Shown piece after piece: positions 26,157 through 34,439 of a DNA stretch of 48,493 nt. Numbering within the stretch: position 1 is the first letter of the stretch; each line of letters begins with the position of its first letter. The DNA comes from Clostridia bacterium (lineage in GTDB: Bacteria; Bacillota; Clostridia; Christensenellales; Aristaeellaceae): the NCBI GenBank assembly GCA_017508975.1, contig JAFWQU010000001.1, positions 1-48,493 of the forward strand. Direction: 5' to 3'. The position numbers were made by a program, and so were the translations under genes. The notes below the pieces were generated by a model, which searched no databases, was not told where the DNA came from, and worked only from the letters and a program-made list of their open reading frames with translations.

Positions 26157-27206
26157 ATGAAGAAAATAGGAGTTCTGACCAGCGGAGGCGACGCACCGGG
26201 CATGAACGCGGCGGTGATGGCGGTGGCGAAGAGCGCCGCCCTCTACGGCATGCCGCTGGTGGGCATCAAGCGGGGCTACAACGGTCTTCTGCGCAAGTCC
26301 ACGAGCCTGTATGACGACATGGAGGAGCTGCGGCTCGACACGGTGCTGGACATCGCGGACCGCCCCGGCACCTACCTGCGCACGGCGCGCTGCATGGAGT
26401 TCCTGGACCCGGCCTGGCGCGAGGTGGCGGCGAACACGCTGCGCGCCATGGGCATCGAGGGCCTGGTGGTCATCGGCGGCGACGGCTCCTTCCACGGCGC
26501 GGAGTACCTGTGCGAGCTGGGCATCCACTGCATCGGCATCCCGGGGACCATCGACAACGACCTGGCCTATACCGAGATGACGCTCGGCTATGACACGGCG
26601 GTCAACGTCTGCGTGAACGCGGTGCGCGCCATCCGCGCGACCTCCCGCTCCCACGACCGGCCCCACGTGGTCGAGGTCATGGGCCGCCACTGCGGCGACA
26701 TCGCGCTGACCACGGCGGTCTCCACCGGCGCGGAGATCGTGCTGGTGCCCGAGGTGCCATGGAGCGTAGAGGAGGTCGCGGACCGGCTGAACCAGCAGAT
26801 CGCCAAGGGCAACTACCGCGCGACGATCGTCGTGGCGGAGGGCTGCTGGGAGTCCATGGCGCCCTTCGACATGTACACCTTCCTCAACAGCCACGGCAAG
26901 CGCTGCTACGAGGGCGAACCGATCAGTTCGCTCCGCTTCGCCTCGATCCTCAAGCGGATGTGCGGCATGGTCGAGGTGCGCTCCACCGTGGTAGGCTACA
27001 CCCAGCGCGGCGAGCAGCCTACGGCCCGCGACTCCGCCTTCGCCTTCGAGGCGGGCCACCTGGCGGTGCGGCTCCTGCGGGACGGCATCTCCAACCAGGT
27101 GATCGGCATGCGCGACGGCCAGGTCTACTACACGTCCATCGACACGGCGCTGCAGGCCGAGCGGCCTTTCCGGCGCGCGCTGTACGACCTGGTCAACAGC
27201 CTGTGA
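26157..27206 (+). CDS. pfkA: 6-phosphofructokinase, ATP type
   Basis: 349 residues from ATG 26157, which follows GGAAGGAT by seven bases; an upstream TTG frame would start inside the promoter and is rejected. Motifs: LTSGGDAPGMNAAV (ATP phosphate loop), GGDGSFHGA with Gly at the position where PPi enzymes have Asp, IPGTIDND with Gly before the catalytic Thr-Ile-Asp rather than Lys, and VMGRHCGDIAL. Both Gly positions indicate the ATP-dependent enzyme. It phosphorylates fructose 6-phosphate in glycolysis. The usual VQRGGSPTA segment reads TQRGEQPTA, a small departure near the sugar-binding region. The protein is about 30 residues longer than the Bacillus enzyme. It is monocistronic by appearance. 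Confidence 0.95.
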   Translation: MKKIGVLTSGGDAPGMNAAVMAVAKSAALYGMPLVGIKRGYNGLLRKSTSLYDDMEELRLDTVLDIADRPGTYLRTARCMEFLDPAWREVAANTLRAMGIEGLVVIGGDGSFHGAEYLCELGIHCIGIPGTIDNDLAYTEMTLGYDTAVNVCVNAVRAIRATSRSHDRPHVVEVMGRHCGDIALTTAVSTGAEIVLVPEVPWSVEEVADRLNQQIAKGNYRATIVVAEGCWESMAPFDMYTFLNSHGKRCYEGEPISSLRFASILKRMCGMVEVRSTVVGYTQRGEQPTARDSAFAFEAGHLAVRLLRDGISNQVIGMRDGQVYYTSIDTALQAERPFRRALYDLVNSL

Positions 27207-27251
27207 CGGCTGGGACGCCAAAGCTGACAAATGGATCACCCGGGCGGCGTT

Positions 27252-27277
27252 TTGAACCGTCAGGCTATTGAACCGTC
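27252..27277 (+). promoter_or_regulatory. Direct repeat over the -35 of the Ca2+-ATPase/Ter operon
   Basis: TTGAACCGTC occurs at 27252-27261 and again at 27268-27277, a 16-base step. The second copy contains the -35 element, so a regulator bound here would affect this promoter. No known site is recognised. Confidence 0.45.
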
Positions 27278-27296
27278 CGGATCCCTTTGCTATAAT
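27268..27296 (+). promoter_or_regulatory. Promoter of the Ca2+-ATPase/Ter operon
   Basis: TTGAAC (27268-27273), 17-base spacer, TATAAT (27291-27296). Confidence 0.8.
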
Positions 27297-27342
27297 ACCC
27301 CTGGAAAACGGAAACGACAGTCAAGATTGGAGGAACCACACG

Positions 27343-30018
27343 ATGAAACTCACCGGTCTCACCAGGGCGCAGGTCGAGGAGAGCCGCCGCAAAAACGGTG
27401 CGAACACTCTGACGCAGATCCCGCCGGACCCCCTGTGGAAGAAGATTCTCGAGGGCTTCAAGGACCCCATGATCATGATCCTGCTGGTCGCGCTGGCGAT
27501 CCAGGTCGTGCTCTGGGTCATGGGCAAGGCCGAGTGGTATGAGCCCGTCTGCGTGCTCATCGCCATCCTGCTGGCCAACGGCGTGGCCTCGATCTCCGAG
27601 CACAGCCAGGAGGGCAAGGCGAGCGTGCTGAAGGCCGAGGAGGAGGCCAAGGAGATGACCAAGGTCCTCCGCGACGGCCAGCTCCATGAGATCCATGTCT
27701 CCGAGGTCGTCGTGGGCGATCTCATCTACCTGCAGGCCGGCGACAAGCTGCCCGCCGACGGCGAAATCATCGAGGGCGAGGTCCATGTGGACCAGGCCGC
27801 GCTCAACGGCGAGACCGAGGAAGCCAAGAAGCATCCGAACACCGACGGCGAGTCCTACGACGTCAAGGACCTGCTGAACACCTTCTACGCCTACCGCGGC
27901 ACGGTGGTCGTCTCCGGCGAGGCCTATATGGAGGTCAAGGTCGTCGGCGACAAGACCCTCTTCGGCGAATTGGCCCTGGAGGTGCAGGAGGACAGCCGCG
28001 AGACGCCCCTGCAGGTCAAGCTGGGCAAGCTGGCGCAGCAGATCTCCATGTTCGGCTACATCGGCGCGGCGGCCATCATCGTGGCCGTCATCGGCATCAA
28101 CATCTTCAACGGCACCGTGGCGAGCGCTGAGTTCCAGGCGGACGCCCTGTCCAACTGGATCAAGCTGGTCATCGAGGCCGTGACCGTGGCCGTGACGATC
28201 ATTGTCTGCGCGGTGCCTGAGGGCCTGCCGATGCTGACCTCGATCCTCATGTCCTTCCAGTCCATCCGCATGATCAAGGACAACGTGCTGGTCCGCAAGA
28301 TCAACGGTCTGGAGACCGCGGGCTCCCTGTCCCTGCTCTTCACCGACAAGACCGGTACCATCACCGAGGGCCGCCTCTCCGTCGTGGAGCTCGCGACCGG
28401 CAACCAGCGCATCTTCACCAAGCTCAGTGAGCTGCCTGCCTCCATGCGGGCGGACATCGTCACCGGCATCGGCCTGAACAACTCCGCCACCGTCTCCGGC
28501 CAGGAGATCATCGGCGGCAACTCCACCGACCGCGCCATGATGGCCTTCCTGCTGGGCGAGGGCGCCGTGGCCCAGATGAACCGCGACGAGGTCCGCGCCT
28601 TCAATCCCTTCAACTCCACCAAGAAGATGTCCGACGTGACGGTCAGCCACGACGGAAAGACCATCACCTACCTGAAGGGCGCACCGGAGCGCATCATCGA
28701 GCGCTGCTCCCACTTCATCGACGAGAACGGCGAGGTCAAGCCCCTCAACCACGAGGTGCAGTCCTCCCTGCTGACTTACATGGACCGCCAGGCGGGCCGC
28801 TCGATGCGCCTGCTGGGCGTGGCCAAGACCGAGGGCGACCCGGAGGGCAAGGACCTGACCCTGGTGTGCGTCCTGTCCATCCGCGACAACGTCCGCAAGG
28901 AAGTCATCCCGGCCATCAAGGAAGTGCAGGACGCCGGCATCCAGGTCGTCATGGTCACCGGCGACCGCAAGGAGACCGCCGTGGCCATCGCCCGCGAGTC
29001 CGGCCTGCTGCGGGAGCCCTCTGACGTCGCCATGACCAGCCAGGAGATGGCGGAGAAGACCGACGACGAGCTTAAGAAGATCCTGCCCAACCTGCGCGTG
29101 GTCGCCCGCGCGCTGCCCACCGACAAGAGCCGCCTGGTGCGCATCGCCCAGGAGCTGAACCTGGTGGTCGGCATGACCGGCGACGGCGTGAACGACTCCC
29201 CGGCTCTGAAGAAGGCCGACGTCGGCTTCGCCATGGGCTCCGGCACCGAGGTTGCCAAGGAGGCCGGCGACATCACGATCCTGGACGACAACTTCACCTC
29301 CATCGACAAGGCCATCCTCTACGGCCGCACGATGTTCAAGTCCATCCGCAAGTTCCTGATCTTCCAGCTGACGGTCAACGTGGCCGCCGTGCTGACCTGC
29401 TTCCTGGCGCCCTTCTTCGGCGAGAACGAGATCCTGACGGTCGTGCAGCTGCTGCTGGTCAACCTGGCCATGGATACCCTGGCGGCCATCGCCTTCGGAT
29501 CCGAGCCCACGCTCAAGGAGTACATGAAGGAGAAGCCCGTGCCGCGCGACGCCTCGATTGTCTCCGGCAAGATGCTCTTCCAGATCATCCTCTCGGCGCT
29601 TTACATCACCGCGGCCTGCCTGTGCATCCGCTTCGTGCCCGCGATCTGGAACCTGATCGGCGCCAATGCGACCGGCTACACCTGGGATCTCATCAGCGAG
29701 CAGATCGGCAAGTCCAACATGCAGCTGTACCTGAACTCCGCGGTGTTCGCCACCTTCATGATGGCCATCACCTTCAACGGCTTCAACGCCCGCACCGAGC
29801 ACCTGAATGTGTTTGAGGGCATCGGCCGGAACAAGATGTTCCTGCTGATCATGGGCGTCATCCTGGCCGCGCAGTTCGTCTTCGTCACCATCGGCGGCGA
29901 CGTGCTGAAGACCCGCGCCCTGACCTCCACCACCTGGCTCGTGTGCTGCGCCATCGCCTTCCTGGTGATCGTGGTCGGCACGATCGCGAAGATCCTCTCC
30001 AAGAAAAAGAATGCCTGA
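27343..30018 (+). CDS. Calcium-transporting P-type ATPase (P2-type, PMCA-like)
   Basis: 891 residues from ATG 27343, which has TTGGAGGAAC upstream; the longer frame from 27268 overlaps the promoter. Actuator-domain loop NGET (155-158), M4 ion-binding motif PEGLP (292-296), phosphorylated Asp335 in FTDKTGT, nucleotide-domain KGAPERI, hinge TGDGVNDSPAL, and M6 NLAMDTLAAIAFGSEP with the Asn and Asp that bind Ca2+ in P2 pumps. About ten membrane segments. The PEGLP/NxxMD combination points to Ca2+ export rather than heavy metals or K+. There is no long C-terminal regulatory tail. It is first in an operon with two TerD proteins, which are Ca2+ binders in characterised cases, so a shared calcium role is a reasonable inference. 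Confidence 0.93.
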   Translation: MKLTGLTRAQVEESRRKNGANTLTQIPPDPLWKKILEGFKDPMIMILLVALAIQVVLWVMGKAEWYEPVCVLIAILLANGVASISEHSQEGKASVLKAEEEAKEMTKVLRDGQLHEIHVSEVVVGDLIYLQAGDKLPADGEIIEGEVHVDQAALNGETEEAKKHPNTDGESYDVKDLLNTFYAYRGTVVVSGEAYMEVKVVGDKTLFGELALEVQEDSRETPLQVKLGKLAQQISMFGYIGAAAIIVAVIGINIFNGTVASAEFQADALSNWIKLVIEAVTVAVTIIVCAVPEGLPMLTSILMSFQSIRMIKDNVLVRKINGLETAGSLSLLFTDKTGTITEGRLSVVELATGNQRIFTKLSELPASMRADIVTGIGLNNSATVSGQEIIGGNSTDRAMMAFLLGEGAVAQMNRDEVRAFNPFNSTKKMSDVTVSHDGKTITYLKGAPERIIERCSHFIDENGEVKPLNHEVQSSLLTYMDRQAGRSMRLLGVAKTEGDPEGKDLTLVCVLSIRDNVRKEVIPAIKEVQDAGIQVVMVTGDRKETAVAIARESGLLREPSDVAMTSQEMAEKTDDELKKILPNLRVVARALPTDKSRLVRIAQELNLVVGMTGDGVNDSPALKKADVGFAMGSGTEVAKEAGDITILDDNFTSIDKAILYGRTMFKSIRKFLIFQLTVNVAAVLTCFLAPFFGENEILTVVQLLLVNLAMDTLAAIAFGSEPTLKEYMKEKPVPRDASIVSGKMLFQIILSALYITAACLCIRFVPAIWNLIGANATGYTWDLISEQIGKSNMQLYLNSAVFATFMMAITFNGFNARTEHLNVFEGIGRNKMFLLIMGVILAAQFVFVTIGGDVLKTRALTSTTWLVCCAIAFLVIVVGTIAKILSKKKNA

Positions 30019-30056
30019 GGCATTGCGTTTGATCGAATTTGAAAGGGGGAATCTCC

Positions 30057-30671
30057 ATGGTTAATCTGCAAAAGGGACAAAAGGTCAATCTGGTCAAGGA
30101 AAGCGCGGGTCTGACGCAGGTACGCGTCGGCCTGGGCTGGGATGAGGCGCAGCCGCAGACGAAGGGTTTCTTCGCCTCCCTGTTCGCTTCCAAGCCCCAG
30201 GACATCGACTGCGACGCCTCCGTGATCCTCTGCGGCGCGGACGGCAAGGTGGTCGGCACGAGCATCCGGGATTGCTGCGTGTACTTCGGCAACCTGCACC
30301 ACGCCTCCGGCGCCATCAACCACGCCGGCGACAACCTGACCGGCGGCGGCGAGGGCGACGACGAGCAGATCACCGTGGATCTGCCCCGCATCCCCGCGAA
30401 CGTGCAGAAGCTGGTCTTCGTCGTGAACATCTACGACGCCGCGCCGCGGCACCAGCACTTCGGCATGATCCGCAACGCGTTCATCCGCCTGGTGGATACG
30501 CGCAACGAGCGGGAGATCTGCCGCTACAACCTGACCGAGGACTACAGCGGCATGACCGGCCTGGTAGTCGGCGAGCTGAACCGCAACGGCGGCCAGTGGG
30601 AGTTCGACGCGATCGGCCGTGGCGTGGCGCAGGCCAGCCGTCTGGACGCGCTGATCAATCTGTATCGCTGA
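30057..30671 (+). CDS. TerD-family stress protein, first copy
   Basis: 204 residues from ATG 30057 (site GAAAGGGGG); an upstream TTG is too close to that site. TerD features: N-terminal LQKGQKVNL, VGLGWDE, the acidic strand DIDCDASVIL, HAGDNLTGGGEGDDEQI, in which the Asp/Glu cluster binds Ca2+ in characterised TerD, and YNLTEDYSGMTGLVVGELNR. An insertion of about 15 residues (KGFFASLFASKPQ, 37-49) follows GLGWDE and is absent from the next gene's product. The protein is cytosolic. It lies 38 bases behind the calcium pump gene. Confidence 0.94.
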   Translation: MVNLQKGQKVNLVKESAGLTQVRVGLGWDEAQPQTKGFFASLFASKPQDIDCDASVILCGADGKVVGTSIRDCCVYFGNLHHASGAINHAGDNLTGGGEGDDEQITVDLPRIPANVQKLVFVVNIYDAAPRHQHFGMIRNAFIRLVDTRNEREICRYNLTEDYSGMTGLVVGELNRNGGQWEFDAIGRGVAQASRLDALINLYR

Positions 30672-30719
30672 GAAATATCGCTTCGTAATATAATTGCCAC
30701 CGAGAAAGGGGATAGACAG

Positions 30720-31304
30720 ATGGCAGTCAATCTTTCCAAGGGACAAAAAATCAGCCTGGATAAGGGCATGCGCCTGGCGCTGGTCGGTCTGGGCTGGGAC
30801 ACCAACCGCTACACCGGCCGCGCGGACTTCGACCTGGACGCCTCCGCCTTCCTGCTGGGCGCCAACGGCCGCGTGCGCAAGGATGAGGACTTCGTGTTCT
30901 ACGGCAACCTGCGCGCCGACAGCGGCTGCGTGGTGCACACCGGTGACAGCCTCTCCGGCGGCTCCGGCGGCGACGACGAGACGCTCTTCATCGACTTCAG
31001 CAAGGTGCCGGCGGACGTGGAGCGCATCGCCATCACGGTGACGATCTACGAGGCCGAGTCCCGCGGACAGAACTTTGGACAGGTGTCCAACGCCTATGTG
31101 CGCCTGGCCCGCCGTTCCTCCGAGGACGACACCGTGGGCCGTGAGGAGCTGCGCTACGACCTGGGCGAGGAGTTCTCCATCGAGACGGCGCTGGTGGTCT
31201 GCGAGCTGTACCGCTCCGGCAGCGACTGGCGGTTCAACGCGGTGGGCGCCGGCTATCAGGGCGGCCTCTACGCGCTGTGCAAGGCATACGGCGTCAACGT
31301 CTAA
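30720..31304 (+). CDS. TerD-family stress protein, second copy
   Basis: 194 residues, the standard TerD length. NLSKGQKISLDK, VGLGWDTNRYTG, DFDLDASAFLLG, HTGDSLSGGSGGDDETL (Ca2+-site cluster) and YDLGEEFSIETALVVCELYR match the family closely, and this copy is nearer the YceD/YceE/TerD consensus than the first. B. subtilis carries three such genes in a row at yceCDE; here there are two. Ribosome site AAAGGGG. A strong hairpin lies between it and the rhomboid gene. Confidence 0.95.
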   Translation: MAVNLSKGQKISLDKGMRLALVGLGWDTNRYTGRADFDLDASAFLLGANGRVRKDEDFVFYGNLRADSGCVVHTGDSLSGGSGGDDETLFIDFSKVPADVERIAITVTIYEAESRGQNFGQVSNAYVRLARRSSEDDTVGREELRYDLGEEFSIETALVVCELYRSGSDWRFNAVGAGYQGGLYALCKAYGVNV

Positions 31305-31316
31305 TCATTCCATTCT

Positions 31317-31353
31317 GCGCGGCGCCGTGATCCGATGCGGCGCCGCGCCCTTT
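31317..31353 (+). terminator. GC-rich hairpin inside the Ter operon
   Basis: Perfect 11-bp stem GCGCGGCGCCG/CGGCGCCGCGC with a 10-base loop, followed by CCTTTGCTTT. The T-run is broken, so it may only partly stop transcription and lower expression of the rhomboid-yceG-telA part relative to terD. Confidence 0.6.
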
Positions 31354-31412
31354 GCTTTCATGGACCGTGACCGGCAATCCATCGGAGATTTGATGGTTTC
31401 AGGAGGTGCGCG

Positions 31413-32018
31413 ATGACAGCGATGGGTGGGAAAAGAAAAATCCGCCTGAGCTATAACAGCCCGGTGGTGCTTAGCTTTGCGCTGGCCTGCGTGGCGGTGC
31501 AGGTGCTCAGCCTGCTCACCGGCGGCGGGAGCAACCGGCTGCTTTTCAGCGTGTACCGGGCCTCGCTGCTAGACCCGCTCACCTGGATTCGCCTGGTGGG
31601 GCATGTGCTGGGCCACTCGGGGTGGGAGCATCTGCTCAACAATATGATGTTCATTCTGATCCTGGGTCCGATGATCGAGGAGAAGTACGGCACCTCCAAC
31701 ACCCTGTTCATCATGCTGGCGACCGCGGTGGTGACCGGAATCCTGAACACGCTCCTGTTCCCGGGCGTCCGGCTGCTGGGCGCGAGCGGTATCGTCTTCG
31801 CGTTCATCCTGCTGGCCTCCATCACCAGCGTGGAGGAAAAAACGATTCCGCTGACCTTTGTGCTGGTGGCGCTGCTCTATATTGGCCGCGAGGTCTATAA
31901 CGCCGTCGCCGTGCGGGACAGCATCAGCCAGATGGCGCATATCGTCGGCGGCCTCGTCGGCAGCGGCCTCGGGTTCCTGCTGAACCGCGGACGCACCGGC
32001 AGCGCTTTCGGGAGGTAA
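31413..32018 (+). CDS. Rhomboid intramembrane serine protease
   Basis: 201 residues with six membrane segments. Rhomboid marks are complete: HVLGHSGWEHLLNNMMFI (loop 1/TM2 with the His-x-x-x-Asn), catalytic Ser125 in LLGASGIVFA and catalytic His176 in QMAHIVGG, with GxxxG spacing in the last helix (GGLVGSGLG). It should cut membrane proteins within or near the bilayer. A strong AGGAGG site precedes ATG 31413, and its stop is three bases from yceG. A rhomboid in this position of a Ter operon is unusual; TerC is the membrane partner in the Bacillus operon. The substrate is unknown. Confidence 0.9.
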   Translation: MTAMGGKRKIRLSYNSPVVLSFALACVAVQVLSLLTGGGSNRLLFSVYRASLLDPLTWIRLVGHVLGHSGWEHLLNNMMFILILGPMIEEKYGTSNTLFIMLATAVVTGILNTLLFPGVRLLGASGIVFAFILLASITSVEEKTIPLTFVLVALLYIGREVYNAVAVRDSISQMAHIVGGLVGSGLGFLLNRGRTGSAFGR

Positions 32019-32021
32019 GCC

Positions 32022-34436
32022 ATGCTCACCAGAGGAAAGGCGCAGCGCCCGGAGGCGCTGCTGAGCCCCGTGGCAAGCCGGAATCCGGCATGCTGGTATT
32101 TCCTGCGCGTGGACGGCTGGTCTCCCCAGCTGGAGGAGGTCCTGTGGCAGTGTCATGAGGCGGCCCGGAAACGGGGCGTGGTGCTGGGGGAGATTCCCAA
32201 CCCCGACATGACGCAGCTGACCTACTACCGGGAGCAGCTGGGCAGCGACTTTGAGCTCTCGGGCTCTTTCATCACCACGGCCCTGCAGAAATGGCTGCCG
32301 GGGCTGCGGCCGGACACCCGGCGGCGGCTCGCGGACGCGATGACGCAGCTATTGCACCAGGAGAAACAGCGCGGGAAATCCGACAGCGCGCTGCGGGGAC
32401 TGTTCACGAAGCTGATGTGCTGGCTGTATTACCGGTTCCGGGGCATCACGGATCAGCTGGGCGGCGACCGGCTGCCGCTGATCTTCTGCCTGTGCGCGGA
32501 GCTGTCCAGCCACGCGCTGGCCCTCCTGCAGATGCTCGGAGGGCTCGGTGCGGACATCCTGCTGGTGGAGCCGCAGGGCGACGAATGGTATCAGCTGATC
32601 GACCCGAACTCGGCCTTCTCCGAGAAGTGCGAGGTGCCGGGACTGCAGCCGTTCCCGAAGGATTTCACGCTCAAGAGCTTCCAGAAAAAACACGCCTCGG
32701 CGCCGCCGCCTCCGAAGCCGCCGGCCCCGAAGCCGGCGGTGAACCCCGGTCCGCGGCCCGTTCCGCCGCAGGTTCCGCCCGTGCGCCCCGCCGCGCCGCC
32801 GCCTGTCGTGCGGCCCGCGATGCCGCCGGTGGATCCGCTGCAGCGCTTCACGCCGCCCTCGGCGAACGTGCAGCCAAACGTGTGGATGAAGAACGCGGAG
32901 CTGGAGTCGATCCTGACCCCGGTGGCCCACCGCGGCGGCACGGAAGCCTACCACACAGTGCTGATGCGGCTGCGGGGCGTGCGCGACAAGCTGACCTACC
33001 CCAACGAGCTGTATCAGTTCTACCGGAAGCTCTCCGCCACCGGGCGGCGCGTGGCGGTGGTCGACGGCGCGTTCCCGGAGCCGAGCCCCGAGGAGCTGCG
33101 GCAGATCCGCCGCCGCGGACGCTATCTCTCGGTCGGGGAGATGGCGGTAGACCTGGCGGGCAACCTGCCCACCGGCGCCTCGCAGGAACTGACCCGCCTG
33201 GCGCAGCGTGCCTTTGCGGAGGTGCTGCTGGAGGCGGAGAAGGCCGGCGAGCCGCTGACCCGGCTGATGACGAACGCGGTGATCCTGCTGTGCTGGGTCC
33301 GCCGCTATCACGCCTCGCTCTACAGCGGCTGGAAACCCACGGAGATGCCCTGCCTGATCCGCATGGGACACTGCGAGCACGCCCGGGAGGAGCTCTTCCT
33401 GAGCTGGCTGAGCCGGATGCCGGTGGACCTGCTGCTGCTGGCGCCGAACCTGAACCAGATCGACTCGTTCCAGCACCCGGCGCTGCTGGAACTGACCGGC
33501 GAGGAGAGCCTGCCGGAGTTTGCCTTCCCGCGCGACGCGTCCTCGCTGCAGATGCGCACCCTGGCCTCGCACGCGCAGGAGGAGCTGACGGGGATGCTCT
33601 TCGAGGACAGCGGCCTGTACCGCGACCGGCAGTTCAGCCGCGCCAACGCGGTGGTGCTGCAGAGCACGCAGGATGAGGTCGACATCTACTGGGACCAGGA
33701 GCTGCGCTTCCGGCCGAACTTCGCGGCGGAGGGCGGCGAGGTGACCCTGCCGGTGCTCTGGGCGCGCATGAGCGGCGTCCCGGACGGGGAGCCGCTGCGC
33801 TACTGGCAGCACATCAAGAGCCTGACCATGGCGCCGGACACGCTGCTCTTCCAGCAGATGCCGATGATTCCCGCCAGCCAGGCGCGGCAGCACACAGCCC
33901 TCGCCACCAAATACCTGCGGGACGGCCGCATCCGCGCGGACGGGCTGATCAGCGACAAACAGTATCCCTACGGCCCGCTGCGCCGCGAGGTGCAGGCTCA
34001 CATGCTCCTGAAGGTGCAGGAGATGCTGGACCAGCGGCTGATCCTGGGAACCTTCGAGAACGGGACGGAGTACACCGTGCTCTCCACCGCGCTGAGTCTG
34101 CCCGCGGCGGTGTCGCGGATGATCCAGAGCTTCGACTTCACCAAGAAAAACCCGAAGATCGTCTGTATCCACACCGCCGAGCGCGAGGGGACGCTGGAGG
34201 ACGCGATCTTCCTGACCTTCCTGAGCCTGGTGGGCTTCGACGTGGTGCTGTTCGTGCCCACGGGCTACCAGACGATCGAGCGCTTCCTGCGCGAGCGGCT
34301 GCCGGTGGATCACCAGCTGGGCGCTTACCGCTTCGATCTCCATGTACCGGACTTCTCCACCCTGCCGAATCCCAAGAACGGCTTCCTGGCCGAGGGACTC
34401 AGCTGGGTCGGCAATCTGTTTAAGAGGGGGAATTGA
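32022..34436 (+). CDS. yceG: YceG-family protein of the Ter stress system
   Basis: 804 residues, clearly longer than the ~540-residue Bacillus YceG. It has an N-terminal part (1-215), a Pro-rich linker (226-280) and a large second part (281-804). The order next to telA and after terD genes matches yceG-yceH of Bacillus, and the C-terminal FDVVLFVPTGYQTIE and HQLGAYRFDLHVPDF look like that family. The N-terminal part contains LPLIFCLCAELSSH and LGADILLVEPQGDEWY, which resembles the C-terminal KIVCIHTAEREGT and VGFDVVLFVPTGY in pattern, so it may be an extra duplicated Rossmann-like unit. The family is proposed, from genome context, to work with Ter proteins; no activity is established. Confidence 0.75.
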   Translation: MLTRGKAQRPEALLSPVASRNPACWYFLRVDGWSPQLEEVLWQCHEAARKRGVVLGEIPNPDMTQLTYYREQLGSDFELSGSFITTALQKWLPGLRPDTRRRLADAMTQLLHQEKQRGKSDSALRGLFTKLMCWLYYRFRGITDQLGGDRLPLIFCLCAELSSHALALLQMLGGLGADILLVEPQGDEWYQLIDPNSAFSEKCEVPGLQPFPKDFTLKSFQKKHASAPPPPKPPAPKPAVNPGPRPVPPQVPPVRPAAPPPVVRPAMPPVDPLQRFTPPSANVQPNVWMKNAELESILTPVAHRGGTEAYHTVLMRLRGVRDKLTYPNELYQFYRKLSATGRRVAVVDGAFPEPSPEELRQIRRRGRYLSVGEMAVDLAGNLPTGASQELTRLAQRAFAEVLLEAEKAGEPLTRLMTNAVILLCWVRRYHASLYSGWKPTEMPCLIRMGHCEHAREELFLSWLSRMPVDLLLLAPNLNQIDSFQHPALLELTGEESLPEFAFPRDASSLQMRTLASHAQEELTGMLFEDSGLYRDRQFSRANAVVLQSTQDEVDIYWDQELRFRPNFAAEGGEVTLPVLWARMSGVPDGEPLRYWQHIKSLTMAPDTLLFQQMPMIPASQARQHTALATKYLRDGRIRADGLISDKQYPYGPLRREVQAHMLLKVQEMLDQRLILGTFENGTEYTVLSTALSLPAAVSRMIQSFDFTKKNPKIVCIHTAEREGTLEDAIFLTFLSLVGFDVVLFVPTGYQTIERFLRERLPVDHQLGAYRFDLHVPDFSTLPNPKNGFLAEGLSWVGNLFKRGN

Positions 34437-34439
34437 CCG

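Noticed and set aside
27268-27342. Longer start for the calcium pump
   Set aside because: It starts in the promoter itself; ATG 27343 follows TTGGAGG at good spacing.
27265-29802. Long minus-strand open frame opposite the calcium pump
   Set aside because: Mirror of a certain gene with typical antisense composition (His, Gln, Leu, Gly) and no ribosome site.
30689-30694. Internal promoter between the two terD genes (TATAAT)
   Set aside because: No acceptable -35 hexamer at 16-18 bases upstream; the match is probably chance in an AT-rich leader.
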